From Mycetocola miduiensis (GTDB lineage: Bacteria; Actinomycetota; Actinomycetes; Actinomycetales; Microbacteriaceae), in contig NZ_FOVM01000003.1 of the NCBI RefSeq assembly GCF_900115155.1, forward strand, positions 148,747 through 212,746: a stretch of DNA of 64,000 nt, read 5' to 3'. Shown here in pieces: positions 28,148-36,992 of this stretch. The position numbers were made by a program, and so were the translations under genes. Below the pieces are notes generated by a model that worked only from the letters and a program-made list of their open reading frames with translations, was not told the DNA's origin and searched no databases. Within the stretch, counting starts at the first letter, position 1, and each line of letters begins with the position of its first letter.

Positions 28148-28938
28148 GCCGACCTCCGCACGGGGACGACGATCTGGCCGAGCGAGGTGAATTCAACGGA
28201 CACTTCGTCGCCGTCCGAGATGAACACGGCGTCGGTGATGCCACCCGTCAGAACGATCGAGCCGGCTTCGATCGCCTCGCCGCGAGCCGCGAGTGCGTTC
28301 GCCGCCAGCGCCAGCGCCTCAGCGGGGTGCCCCTGAACGGCGGCACCGGTCGCCGTGTCGACGACCGCGCCGTTGATGCGCAGCACGCAGGCCTCGAGCG
28401 CGAGGTCGAGGCCGTCTGGGGACACCGACTTCGCGCCGACAACGAATCGGGCGCTGGAAGCGTTGTCGGCCACCACGTCGGGCATCGCAAAGCTGAAGTC
28501 GCGGTATCGACTGTCAATCACTTCGAGCCCGGCGTGCACCGAGGCGACGGCACGCATGGCAGTCGCGGCGGTGACCCCCGGGCCCTCCAGCCGTTCTCCG
28601 AGCACGAAGACGATCTCGGGTTCGACTCGTGGGTGGATGAGCTGGTCGAGCACGATCGGAACCCCGGCCTCGAGCACCATCTTGTCGGTGATGACCGCGG
28701 TCAATGGTGAGTCGATGCCCATCCGCTTCTGCTTGGCGCGCGAGGTGAGGCCGAGCTTCACACCCACGACGGTGTGACCGTCGGCTTTCTTGCGTTCGAT
28801 CAGGACCTTCTGCGCGTCGTAGCCGGCTTTGAGGTCGAGCCCCGGCCACTCGTCGGTGATCCGGCCGCGGTCGGTGCGGTTGGATTCGGCGTCGAGCAGG
28901 ATGTCGGCGACCTTCTCGATCGTCCAGTCTGCGGTCAT
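28144..28938 (-). CDS. 4-oxalocrotonate decarboxylase (DmpH/XylI type)
   Basis: A 264-residue member of the fumarylacetoacetase-like hydratase/decarboxylase family. VGVKLGLTSRAKQKRMGIDS (about 57-76), HPRVEPEIVFVL with the metal-binding glutamates, LEVIDSRYRDF, and TGAAVQGHPAEALA fit the decarboxylase branch (SPxxxxxTDKM rather than QPDFG). It converts 2-oxo-3-hexenedioate to 2-oxopent-4-enoate with Mg2+. It usually forms a complex with the hydratase, whose gene overlaps it by four bases (ATGA at 28935-28938). The ATG is at 28936-28938. Confidence 0.87.
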   Translation of the reverse strand: MTADWTIEKVADILLDAESNRTDRGRITDEWPGLDLKAGYDAQKVLIERKKADGHTVVGVKLGLTSRAKQKRMGIDSPLTAVITDKMVLEAGVPIVLDQLIHPRVEPEIVFVLGERLEGPGVTAATAMRAVASVHAGLEVIDSRYRDFSFAMPDVVADNASSARFVVGAKSVSPDGLDLALEACVLRINGAVVDTATGAAVQGHPAEALALAANALAARGEAIEAGSIVLTGGITDAVFISDGDEVSVEFTSLGQIVVPVRRSA

Positions 28939-29738
28939 ACTGCGTCCTCCTCGGATGCTGCGGTGAAGCGGGCGCGCACGTCGCCCAGGTGGGCGAACGT
29001 GGCGGTGAAGACGTCGCCAGGGGCGATGGGGACGGCGGCGGTGATCGAGCCGGCCATCACGACCGAGCCCTCCTCGAGCGTCTGACCGAGCGATCCGAGC
29101 TTGTTCGCCAGCCACAGCACGCCGTTCAGCGGGTTCCCGAGTACTGCGGCACCGGCCCCGGTGGCGACGACGTCGCCGTTCCTGGTGAGTATGCAACCGG
29201 CGAGACCGAGGTCTGCGACGTCCAGCCGGACGGGGCGATTACCGAGCACAACGGCGCCGGAGGATGCATTGTCGGCGATGGTGTCGGCAAGCTTGATTTT
29301 CCAGTCGGCGACGCGCGAGTCGATGATCTCGAGTGAGGCGATCGCGTAGTCGACGGCTCCGATCACGTCGACCAGGCTGAGTCCCGGTCCGCGCAGGTCA
29401 TGCTTCAGTACGAAGGCGATCTCCGGTTCGATTTTCGGGCTGATGAACGCAGCCGCGTCGACAGCTGAGCCGTCAACGATCATGTCGCTGAAGAGGTGAC
29501 CGAAGTCGGGCTGGTCGACGCCCAGCTGGCGCTGCATCGCGAGCGAGGTGAGGCCTACCTTGTAGCCGCTCACACGTCGACCCGAGTTCTTCCACCGCTC
29601 GACCTGGTGGAGCTGAATACGGTAAGCGTCCTCGAGCTGCAGGTCGGGGTGCGCGTCCGTAAGCGGAGCGACGGGCATACGTGTCCCGTAGGCCTCGTGC
29701 AGGTGTCCGCCGAGGGCGGCGATGTCGATGTCGTTCAA
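28935..29738 (-). CDS. 2-oxopent-4-enoate hydratase (DmpE/MhpD type)
   Basis: A 267-residue hydratase. YKVGLTSLAMQRQLGVDQPD followed by FGHLFSDM, then PKIEPEIAFVL with metal-ligand Glu residues, LEIIDSRVADWKIKL, and DNASSGAVVLG are diagnostic of the vinylpyruvate hydratase branch. It adds water to give 4-hydroxy-2-oxovalerate. The start is a TTG at 29736-29738 with GAGG 7 bases upstream; no ATG is available nearby. It is the first gene of the leftward operon, with the promoter in the 110-base gap after the GntR gene. The next enzymes (aldolase, acetaldehyde dehydrogenase) are not in this window. Confidence 0.88.
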   Translation of the reverse strand: MNDIDIAALGGHLHEAYGTRMPVAPLTDAHPDLQLEDAYRIQLHQVERWKNSGRRVSGYKVGLTSLAMQRQLGVDQPDFGHLFSDMIVDGSAVDAAAFISPKIEPEIAFVLKHDLRGPGLSLVDVIGAVDYAIASLEIIDSRVADWKIKLADTIADNASSGAVVLGNRPVRLDVADLGLAGCILTRNGDVVATGAGAAVLGNPLNGVLWLANKLGSLGQTLEEGSVVMAGSITAAVPIAPGDVFTATFAHLGDVRARFTAASEEDAV

Positions 29739-29788
29739 GATCGGACCTCGTTGTCAGGGAATCGTCAGCGATTCCGGAGCGGCAGAAC

Positions 29789-29817
29789 CATATTATTCAT
29801 CATGTCGAATATGTCTA
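29789..29817 (-). promoter_or_regulatory. Operon promoter with candidate GntR operator
   Basis: On the leftward strand TAGACA (29812-29817) and TAATAT (29790-29795) form -35 and -10 elements with a 16-base spacer. CATATT-N13-AATATG (29789-29813) is an inverted repeat covering the promoter. CATGTCGAATA (29801-29811) resembles CATGCTGAATA at 30615-30625 upstream of the gntR gene. Confidence 0.45.
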
Positions 29818-29847
29818 TAGGGATGGGCGAGTTTCCCTATGTTGTCG

Positions 29848-30591
29848 TCAACTCATGGTGTCGGTGAGTCGCTCCGAGTATGGGGCATGTCGCTCGGCCG
29901 CGATGCGTGCGCGTCCGGGGCTGCCGGACGCGATGGCATCCACAAGCTCCCGATGCAGTTCCCAGTTGTCCCGCCATGAGTTCCTGAAATGGGGGTCGGC
30001 CGCAACGTTCTTCAGTGCCTCGCGGGCGGTATCGATCAAGGAGATGTAGATCGTGCGGAGCATCTCGTTGGGCGACATCCGCGCGATTTCCTCGTGCAGG
30101 TGCCAGTTCTGCCTGAGGTATTCGGCTGGGTCATCCTGAAGCTCGCCCATTCGTGCCAGAATCGCTTCCAAGCGAGCCAGTCCTTCGCGATCTGCACGGA
30201 TAGCGGCGTGTGCGGCCAGCGGAATCTCCAGCGCGTTGCGAATCTCGAGCGCGTCAGACACCGACAGCGAGTTGCTGTCCAGAGCCAGGATCAGGTGGCT
30301 GAGACGAAGCTGGGCGGACTGCTCCGCCACAAAGATGCCACCCTGCGGGCCCGGGCGCGTCTCGACCAGGCCGCGACTCTCCAGCAGGCGAATGGCTTCG
30401 TTCAGGGTGGAGGCTGCCACTCCGAATTGAGCGCGCAGGTCGGATTTCCTCCCCAGGCGCGCTCCCGGAGTCGGATGCTGCCGCTTGATCAGCTCGCTGA
30501 CCTGGTGCGCAACAGCCTCCGCCCGCGAGACGTGGTCATTGGTCACCCGGTCGAAGGTTGGGCTGACGTCACCGCCGAAGGACTCGTTCAT
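29848..30591 (-). CDS. GntR-family regulator, FadR/FCD type
   Basis: A 247-residue regulator. The winged helix (about 22-95: KSDLRAQFGVAASTLNEAIR, then LLESRGLVETRPGPQGG) precedes an all-helical FCD domain (about 105-235). The FCD domain has metal-binding histidines (NWHLHEEIARMS, ELHRELVDAI, ERHAPYSE). FCD regulators respond to organic acids. It is 110 bases upstream of the meta-cleavage operon on the same strand, with a separate operon promoter, so it probably controls that promoter and perhaps its own. Confidence 0.88.
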   Translation of the reverse strand: MNESFGGDVSPTFDRVTNDHVSRAEAVAHQVSELIKRQHPTPGARLGRKSDLRAQFGVAASTLNEAIRLLESRGLVETRPGPQGGIFVAEQSAQLRLSHLILALDSNSLSVSDALEIRNALEIPLAAHAAIRADREGLARLEAILARMGELQDDPAEYLRQNWHLHEEIARMSPNEMLRTIYISLIDTAREALKNVAADPHFRNSWRDNWELHRELVDAIASGSPGRARIAAERHAPYSERLTDTMS

Positions 30592-30728
30592 AATTTCAAA
30601 ATCGTAACATTGAACATGCTGAATAGGAAGAGAAGATTATCCGCGCGTCCTGCTACCCCGTTGATGGCGCGGCTGCAGGAGTTCATTCTGGGTGAAACGG
30701 CACTGCGAGACTGAGCAAGGAGCGAACG

Positions 30729-31055
30729 ATGCCTCTCTACCTGACGAAATTCAGCTACACGGCCGAGACCTGGGCGCGGTTGGCGAGCAACCCCGAAGAT
30801 CGCCGGAAGGCGGCTCAGACCTACATCGAATCGGTCGGCGGACAACTCCACGGGTTCTGGTACGCCTTCGGCGACCACGACGGTTACACCCTGTGGGAAG
30901 CTCCGGACAACGTCTCGATGGCTGCAGTTGCGCTTGCGATCAACGGGGGCGGCGCCATGAGTTCCATCCAGACAACGGTGCTGCTGACGGTGGACGAAAC
31001 GTTGGAAGCGCTGAGCAAGGCGCGACAAATCAGTTACCGCCCGCCGGGCGCCTAG
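30729..31055 (+). CDS. GYD-domain protein
   Basis: A 108-residue GYD-domain protein: a ferredoxin-like fold beginning MPLYLTKFSYTAETWARLA, with GDHDGYTLWEAPDN in the middle and a C-terminal helix. GYD proteins are dimeric alpha/beta-barrel-like proteins of unknown function, often near oxidoreductases. AAGGAGCGA precedes the ATG by 3-9 bases. It is divergent from the GntR gene and might share a regulatory region with it, but the function is unknown. Confidence 0.85.
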   Translation: MPLYLTKFSYTAETWARLASNPEDRRKAAQTYIESVGGQLHGFWYAFGDHDGYTLWEAPDNVSMAAVALAINGGGAMSSIQTTVLLTVDETLEALSKARQISYRPPGA

Positions 31056-31076
31056 AAGCCACATCAGTCCCTCTCC

Positions 31077-31675
31077 GTTTCGATCACCAGGCAGATGGCA
31101 TGGATGGTGTCCAGGCCGCGATCGACGCGTTCAACGCTGAGTCGGGATCGCAGCTGCGCTCGGCTGAGGAACTGTTCCAGGACTGGGCCGTCGCGGTCTA
31201 CCTCGACGATGAGGAGTCGGACCGCTTCGACATCAAGGCCGTCGACTTCGGCGACCCGGCGTCGACCACCTCCCGTACGCACTTCATTGAAGAGGGCTGG
31301 GACTACGGTTTCGTTGAGGCGCTCGTCAACGGCGAATGGGTAACGGTTCCGCTCGTCGACGACGCGGGCACGGTTGTCACCAGCAGCGACAACCCCCACG
31401 GCAACAACACCGAGGGCGCCGGCCTCACCGGAACATCCGGCGGCGCGTACTTCGTGGACGCCCAGGTCGTCGCCTCGCGCGACCTCACCTCGGGTGTCAA
31501 CTCACCATTCGAGATCACGGATGGCGCAGGCAACTACGTCTACCGCCTCAGGGGTGATTTGATCTCGCAGTCCGGCTTCAGCACCAAGTGTGCGAACGGC
31601 CAGAAGCGCGACTTCGCGACTCTCGTGTCGAACATGCCGGGAAACGGAGGGGCCCACTTCTTGTCTGCGGGCTAA
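31077..31675 (+). pseudogene. Relic of an immune-inhibitor-A-like (M6) peptidase gene
   Basis: In one frame the sequence reads HQADGMDGVQAAIDAFNAES, then LFQDWAVAVYLDDEESDRFD and IKAVDFGDPASTT. Next come FIEEGWDYGFVEALVNGEWV and GNNTEGAGLTGTSGGAYFVD, ending in VSNMPGNGGAHFLSAG. These blocks occur along the C-terminal two thirds of M6-like metalloproteases, where they are widely spaced. Here they are stitched together without the signal peptide or the HExxH zinc motif. No start codon or ribosome site fits. The remaining frame is open, so it looks like a relic with several internal deletions. Confidence 0.65.
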
Positions 31676-32094
31676 TCGGCCGACGGCCTCCGCCGCTGTT
31701 GCTTGGTCTCGGAGCGCTGCCCTTTCGCGGCAAGCCGACGGCGTTGCGAGCCCCGGGAGGGCTTGGTCGGCCGACGACGAGGCCCGTCAGGAGCGAGACC
31801 TGCACTCACGATCTCGGCAAGCTTGCGCCGGGCGACCTCGCGATTGCGCAACTGCGAGCGTTGTTCAGAAGCGGTAACGGTGAGAACCCCTCCGACGAGT
31901 CGGCGTCCGAGACGCGCGTTAAGTCTCTGGCGCTGCTCATCCGTGAGCGACGACGAATCGGCGACGCTCCAGAAGAGCTCGACGCGACTGTCCGAGGTGT
32001 TCACGTGCTGGCCGCCGGGCCCGGACGAACGGGAGAATCGCCAGCCGAGTTCGGATGACGGAATCGTCAGCGCCGGTGACACCTCCAGGTCCAT
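31672..32094 (-). CDS. arfB: Peptidyl-tRNA hydrolase ArfB (alternative ribosome rescue)
   Basis: A 140-residue release-factor-like protein. The catalytic SSGPGGQHVN has the GGQ at 27-29, which hydrolyses peptidyl-tRNA in stalled ribosomes. The C-terminal tail from about 100 is rich in Arg/Lys (PTKPSRGSQRRRLAAKGQR), as required to anchor in the mRNA channel. The ATG at 32092-32094 gives the normal family length; a longer frame upstream is not conserved. It ends 4 bases into the M6 relic on the opposite strand and is divergent from the alkylation-repair gene. Confidence 0.92.
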   Translation of the reverse strand: MDLEVSPALTIPSSELGWRFSRSSGPGGQHVNTSDSRVELFWSVADSSSLTDEQRQRLNARLGRRLVGGVLTVTASEQRSQLRNREVARRKLAEIVSAGLAPDGPRRRPTKPSRGSQRRRLAAKGQRSETKQQRRRPSAD

Positions 32095-32180
32095 GAGCCA
32101 AGCCTTGCACGATCCCGGGTCCCAGGCAGAGCGGGAACCCTCCTCGTAGACTGGATGTCGCGCGAGAACAGGAGGCCGCG

Positions 32181-32894
32181 ATGGCCCAGACGACGATGGC
32201 CCAGACAACGACTGCCAGTAGGCCGACCAGAACGACGGTCCCTGAGTTGATGGCGGAGCTGGCTGCGCTCGACGACCCGAGAGCACGCGAGGTGAACGCC
32301 AGGCATGGCGATGACCACGGCGTGAATCTTGGCAAGCTGCGTGCCATCGCGAAGCGACTCAAGACCCAGCAGGAGCTCGCACTGGACCTGTGGCAGACCG
32401 GCGACACCGCTGCGCGGCTGCTCGCGCTACTGATCTGCCGCCCGAAGGCGTTCGAACCAGGCGAGCTCGACAGGATGCTGCGTGAGTCGCGCACTCCCAA
32501 AGTTCAGGACTGGCTCGTGAACTACGTGGTGAAGAAGAACCCGCACGCCGAAGAGCTGCGAGTGCTCTGGTTTACCGACCCGGACCCTTTGGTGGCAAGT
32601 GCCGGCTGGGCGCTAACCGGTGGACGCGTGGCCAAGAAGCCGGAGGGCCTCGACCTTCCCGGTCTGCTTGACGCCATCGAGGCAGAAATGAAAGATGCAC
32701 CGGATCGCCTGCAGTGGGCGATGAACAACACCCTCGCTTCGATCGGGATTGAGCACCCCGAGTATCGCGCCCGCGCGGTCGACATCGGTGAGCGCCTTGA
32801 GGTGCTCAAGGACTATCCCACTCCCCCGAATTGCACGTCTCCGTTCGCGCCGATCTGGATCGCCGAGATGGTGGACCGGCAGCAGGGCGCCTAG
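32181..32894 (+). CDS. DNA alkylation repair protein (AlkD-like HEAT-repeat family)
   Basis: A 237-residue all-helical protein made of HEAT-like repeats, with the AlkD-family blocks VNLGKLRAIAKRLK, VQDWLVNYVVKKNPHAEELR, ASAGWALTGGRVAKK and DRLQWAMNNTLASIG. AlkD-type glycosylases remove alkylated purines without base flipping. The residues that line the DNA site in AlkD (Trp, Asp, Trp) are not certainly in place, so a repair role is family-based. GGAGG lies 5 bases before the ATG. There is a duplicated MAQTT at the N-terminus, so translation may start at either Met. Confidence 0.85.
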   Translation: MAQTTMAQTTTASRPTRTTVPELMAELAALDDPRAREVNARHGDDHGVNLGKLRAIAKRLKTQQELALDLWQTGDTAARLLALLICRPKAFEPGELDRMLRESRTPKVQDWLVNYVVKKNPHAEELRVLWFTDPDPLVASAGWALTGGRVAKKPEGLDLPGLLDAIEAEMKDAPDRLQWAMNNTLASIGIEHPEYRARAVDIGERLEVLKDYPTPPNCTSPFAPIWIAEMVDRQQGA

Positions 32895-33035
32895 CCCCCT
32901 CGGCGAAACCGCGCATGCTTACTGTGCCGCGGCGGGACTCCCGGCCGGCATCTTCAGCTGTTCAACCGCGTTCTGGATGGCGATGGCCGGGGTGGTGGCC
33001 GCGATTTCCGCCGTGGCGGTGAAGGAAGGAATGCG

Positions 33036-34172
33036 ATGAACCAGAAAGTGCACACAGAACCGGTCAGATTTACAAGCGACGACTATGCGGCCCGGATGGT
33101 TCGCGTTGTCGAGGACGCGGCCGAGGTCGGCCTCAACGGAGTTCTCGCGACACCGGGACCGGACCTCGTCTGGCTCACCGGTTACCAGCCCACCGCGATC
33201 ACCGAGCGGCTGACGATGTTGGTTCTCGCACCCGACGAACATCCGACGTTACTCGTGCCCGCCCTTGAAAGGTCCGATGCGGAGGCTGCCGAAGGATCGT
33301 CCAGCGTTACAGTCGTCGATTGGGCCGATGGGACGGACCCCTACGAGGCTGCCAGACACCTGCTCCCGCCGGACGGCCGGTTCGGAGTGTCAGACTCGGC
33401 GTGGGCACTGCATTTGCTCGGGCTGCAAACAACGCTGCCCGACACCAGGTATCGGGCGTTGAGCGCAAGCCTTCCGATGATGCGCGCGGTCAAGGATTCG
33501 AATGAGCTCGGCCGCCTCGCGATGGCGGGCGCCGCCGCAGACGCAACCTACGGCGAGATCGTGAAACTGCGGTTCGCCGGCCGGCGCGAGACGGAGGTGG
33601 CTGCCGATCTCGCCAGGCTCCTGCGGGAGTTCGGTCATGAGCAGGTCGACTTCACGATCGTCGGCTCTGGCCCCAACGGGGCCAACCCTCACCACGAGGC
33701 GGGCGATCGGGTGATCGAGCAGGGAGATGCGGTCGTGCTGGACTTCGGCGGCCTCATGTACGGCTACGGGTCGGACACGAGCCGTACGGTGTATGTCGGT
33801 GAGCCATCCGCGGAGGTGCGGGCGGTTCACGAGGTGGTTCGACTGGCGCAACAGGCGGCTTTTGAAGCGGTCCGTCCGGGGATCGCGTGCCAGGAGATCG
33901 ACCGGGCGGCGAGGGCGGTCATCACGGAGGCCGGGTACGGCGAGGCGTTCATCCATCGCACCGGCCACGGAATCGGTGTGACGACTCACGAGCCGCCGTA
34001 CATGGTCGAGGGTGAGGAGCAGACCCTCCGGCCCGGGATGTGCTTCTCGATCGAGCCGGGGATATACCTCGCCGGTCGCTTCGGCGTGCGGATCGAGGAC
34101 ATCGTCACGGTCACCGACACCACCGGTGAGCGGTTCAACAACACCGACCACGCTCTCCGTACGGTCGAATAG
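33036..34172 (+). CDS. M24-family Xaa-Pro aminopeptidase (creatinase-like)
   Basis: A 378-residue protein with an N-terminal creatinase domain (about 10-150) and a pita-bread metallopeptidase domain. Metal ligands are seen as Asp in VVLDFGGLM, Asp in YGSDTSRT, His in HRTGHGIGV, and Glu in FSIEPGIYL and RIEDIV, all conserved. A strong AAGGAAGG ribosome site precedes the ATG by 5 bases. It probably trims X-Pro dipeptides or peptides in the cytoplasm. The 140 bases before it contain no clear gene. A decayed PhoX gene starts 10 bases after its stop on the other strand. Confidence 0.92.
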   Translation: MNQKVHTEPVRFTSDDYAARMVRVVEDAAEVGLNGVLATPGPDLVWLTGYQPTAITERLTMLVLAPDEHPTLLVPALERSDAEAAEGSSSVTVVDWADGTDPYEAARHLLPPDGRFGVSDSAWALHLLGLQTTLPDTRYRALSASLPMMRAVKDSNELGRLAMAGAAADATYGEIVKLRFAGRRETEVAADLARLLREFGHEQVDFTIVGSGPNGANPHHEAGDRVIEQGDAVVLDFGGLMYGYGSDTSRTVYVGEPSAEVRAVHEVVRLAQQAAFEAVRPGIACQEIDRAARAVITEAGYGEAFIHRTGHGIGVTTHEPPYMVEGEEQTLRPGMCFSIEPGIYLAGRFGVRIEDIVTVTDTTGERFNNTDHALRTVE

Positions 34173-34181
34173 GCCGCAACT

Positions 34182-35165
34182 CTACTTCTGCCAGACCTGC
34201 ACCATAGAGGGGCGAGGTGCGGCCACCATGCCGTTGCCGGTCACCGCGGTGTAATCGGGGAAGTCGGAGTGCTGTTCGGCGAAGCTGCCGTGCTCACGCG
34301 GGTGCTGCACGGCTACGTAGACCATGCTCTCGTCGTCGCGGATGATCGGGCCGCAGGTCTCCGCCTCGCGCGGTACGGCGAGGAACTGGTCGACGCGGCC
34401 GCGGTTGGCACCTTCGAGGCCGACGCGGAACAGGCCGTCGTTGTAACCGATGGCGCCGGGCTGGCCGTCGGTCGAGATCAATAGGCCTGCCTTGTCGAAG
34501 GCGACGTTATCCGGGCAGGAGATCGGCGAGACCTGGTCGACGGGGTAGCCGGCGAAGTATGCCGAGCCTGAGACGGCGGGGTCGCCGCAGACGAGCAGGA
34601 TGCTCCATCCGAAACTCGTCGCAGTGGCGTCGTTCCGCGCCTCAGTGATCTCGAGCACGTGGCCGTCGCGGTTGATCGTCTTCGGGTTCATCTCGTCGAC
34701 GCCCGCCTTGCCCGGCGTGCCGCGCTGCGTGTTGTTGGTGCAGGCCACGTACACCTCGCCGCTGGTCGCAACGTCTTGTGGGAGACGAACTTATAGAGGT
34801 AGTCGAAGCACTCGTCATCACCCATGTATGCGACCACTCGGCCGTCGGGTGCGACGGTGACGTTGGCCCCTTCGTGCTTCATGCGGCCCATGGCGGTGTG
34901 CTTCACCGGGGTGGATGTGGGGTCGTGCGGGTCGATCTCCACGATGTAGCCGAACCGGTTCGGCTCGTTGACGTAGCCGGGGTTGGCCACCGCATCAAAG
35001 CGCGGTTCGAGGGCTTCCCAGCCGTAGGTGGATGCCGACGTCGACAGGCCGTAGCGCTTCTGGCCGGGCGTGGTGGCGGGCGACCGGAAGTAGTTGTTGA
35101 CGCTCTCCTCACCCCAACGGATGATCGGCGCCCACTGGTAGCCGGACGCGGTTTGTAACCCGACT
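34182..35165 (-). pseudogene. Decayed PhoX-family (DUF839) phosphatase gene
   Basis: The right part reads TASGYQWAPIIRWGEESVNN, SPATTPGQKRYGL, NRFGYIVEIDPHDPTSTPVK and GANVTVAPDGRVVAYMGDDE, and ends YLYKFVSHKT. The frame then shifts near 34775, and the left frame resumes at ATSGEVYVACTNNTQRG, later GLLISTDGQPG and HPREHG. These blocks are in PhoX order, but the segment between YLYKFVS and SGEVYVA (some eighty residues in relatives) is gone, as is the region just after PIIRWG. The signal peptide and start are missing. This is a relic with at least two deletions and a frameshift. Confidence 0.75.
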
Positions 35166-35252
35166 GTCGCGACGTTAAACCCTGGCAGTTATCGGCCGCA
35201 AGCTGTTCTGGGGGCCTTGGCTGCGCCGAGCCGAAACGGGTAAGACTGTGTC

Positions 35253-36992
35253 ATGACGATCTCACCGCTCGTGCTCGGCCCGTTGATGCGGCATGTGGAT
35301 GAGACTTCGGCAACGATCTGGGTGGAAACTCGGGACGCTGTCCAGGTCGCGGTCCGGGCCGGAGGCCGAAGCTGGGCTGCCCGCACCTTCGGGGTGCACG
35401 GCCACCACTATGCCCTGGTCGAGGTAGATGGGCTGGAACCAGGATCGGTGACGGCGTATACGGTGGACATCGACGGCAGCCAGGTCTGGCCCGATGTGGG
35501 GTCCGCGTTCCCGCCGTCGAGAATCGCCACCCTGACTCCGGGAAAACCGCTGCGGATGGCCTTTGGTTCCTGCCGCACGAGCGTTCCGCACGATGCATCC
35601 GGAAACCGGACCCACGGCGTCGACTCGTTGCGTGCCTACGCACTGGCAATGGCCTCGAATAGCGATGACCTGCCGTGGCCAGATCTGGTGGCCTTCCTCG
35701 GCGATCAGGTGTACGCCGATTCGACCAGCGAGCAGATGCAGGAGTTCATCCGCGCCCGCCGCGATATCAAGGCGCCGCCTGGTGAAGAGCTCAAGGACTA
35801 CGAGGAGTACGCGCATCTCTACTATCTGGCCTGGTCGGATCCCGCCAACCGGTGGCTGCTGTCGACTCTGCCCAGCGCCATGATCTTCGATGACCATGAC
35901 ATCCGCGACGACTGGAACACGTCGATGAACTGGAAGCAGGAGATGGAGGCCACATCGTGGTGGCACGAACGGATCGTGGCGGGGCTCGCCTCCTATTGGG
36001 TTTACCAGCACCTGGGCAACCTGTCGCCGAAGGAGCGGGCCGAGGATGCCATCTGGCAGCATGTCGCCCGGTACAGCGGTGAGGCCGAACTGGATCTGAG
36101 CGCGGTACTGGACGCTTTCGCGGATCGGGCCGACAAGGAGCCGACGTTCTACCGATGGAGTTACTGCCGGGACTTCGGGGACACACGGCTCGTTGTTGTG
36201 GACTCCCGCGCCGCGAGAAATCTGGCGCCCGATAACCGGGGACTGCTGGACTCCGAGGAAATGGCCTGGCTCGATGACAGGATGCGCGGCGGCTTCCGCA
36301 ACCTGCTGGTGGCGACGTCGCTGCCCTTCCTGCTTCCTATGGGCCTGCACCATGTCGAGTCCTGGGACGAGGCTCTGTCGCAGGGCGCATGGGGCAAACG
36401 AGCGGGTCGGATCGGCGAGAAGCTGCGCCAGGCGGTCGATCTGGAACATTGGGCGGCATTCCAGGACAGCTTCCGGAAGGTAGCGGTCATGGTTTCCGAG
36501 GTCGCGGATGGCAGACGCGGCCCGGCTCCGGAAACCGTCGCGTTCCTCTCCGGGGATGTGCACTTCTCCTACGTGTCGGAGGTGAAGCGTTCGTCAGGGA
36601 GCAAGATCGTGCAGGCCGTCTGCTCGCCGATCCGCAATCCGCTCCCCCGGCTGACGAGGTCGTTTGCGGCGGTCATGTCTTTCGGCGTTGCCGGGACGAT
36701 CGGAGCGTTGGTTGCCCGCTCGGCAAGAGTTCCGGATCCGCCGTTCCGCTGGGCGGGCCTCAAGGGTCCGTGGTTCGACAACAACCTCGCCTGCCTCGAG
36801 GAAACACCGGAGGGGCTCAGAATCTGGTGGCGCACGGGCGTGGTCGAGGACGGTGACGAACTGAACCCGAAGTTGAAGGAGGTCTCTGCCTTGACAGTGG
36901 CTCCCCGGCGGAGTGCGAAGCACACGGGGTCTGGTAACAGCACGATTCATCGGCCGGAAAAGTCCCGGAGAGCTATCCCCGGCGGGAGGTGA
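35253..36992 (+). CDS. Alkaline phosphatase D (PhoD)-like metallophosphoesterase
   Basis: A 579-residue protein. An N-terminal fibronectin-like domain (about 5-95) precedes the PhoD-type metallophosphatase core: AFGSCRTS, VAFLGDQVYAD, IFDDHDIRDDWN (about 207-218), VVVDSRAARN and FLSGDVHFSYVSEV (about 430-443). These supply the Ca/Fe ligands. There is no Tat or Sec signal peptide, so it may act in the cytoplasm or be exported by another route. The C-terminal tail is basic. It ends 20 bases into a UbiB relic on the opposite strand. Confidence 0.88.
   Translation: MTISPLVLGPLMRHVDETSATIWVETRDAVQVAVRAGGRSWAARTFGVHGHHYALVEVDGLEPGSVTAYTVDIDGSQVWPDVGSAFPPSRIATLTPGKPLRMAFGSCRTSVPHDASGNRTHGVDSLRAYALAMASNSDDLPWPDLVAFLGDQVYADSTSEQMQEFIRARRDIKAPPGEELKDYEEYAHLYYLAWSDPANRWLLSTLPSAMIFDDHDIRDDWNTSMNWKQEMEATSWWHERIVAGLASYWVYQHLGNLSPKERAEDAIWQHVARYSGEAELDLSAVLDAFADRADKEPTFYRWSYCRDFGDTRLVVVDSRAARNLAPDNRGLLDSEEMAWLDDRMRGGFRNLLVATSLPFLLPMGLHHVESWDEALSQGAWGKRAGRIGEKLRQAVDLEHWAAFQDSFRKVAVMVSEVADGRRGPAPETVAFLSGDVHFSYVSEVKRSSGSKIVQAVCSPIRNPLPRLTRSFAAVMSFGVAGTIGALVARSARVPDPPFRWAGLKGPWFDNNLACLEETPEGLRIWWRTGVVEDGDELNPKLKEVSALTVAPRRSAKHTGSGNSTIHRPEKSRRAIPGGR

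Noticed and set aside
32749-33039. A short frame between the alkylation-repair gene and the M24 gene
   Set aside because: It overlaps the ribosome site of the M24 gene and has no recognisable domain. I see nothing certain in the 140-base gap.
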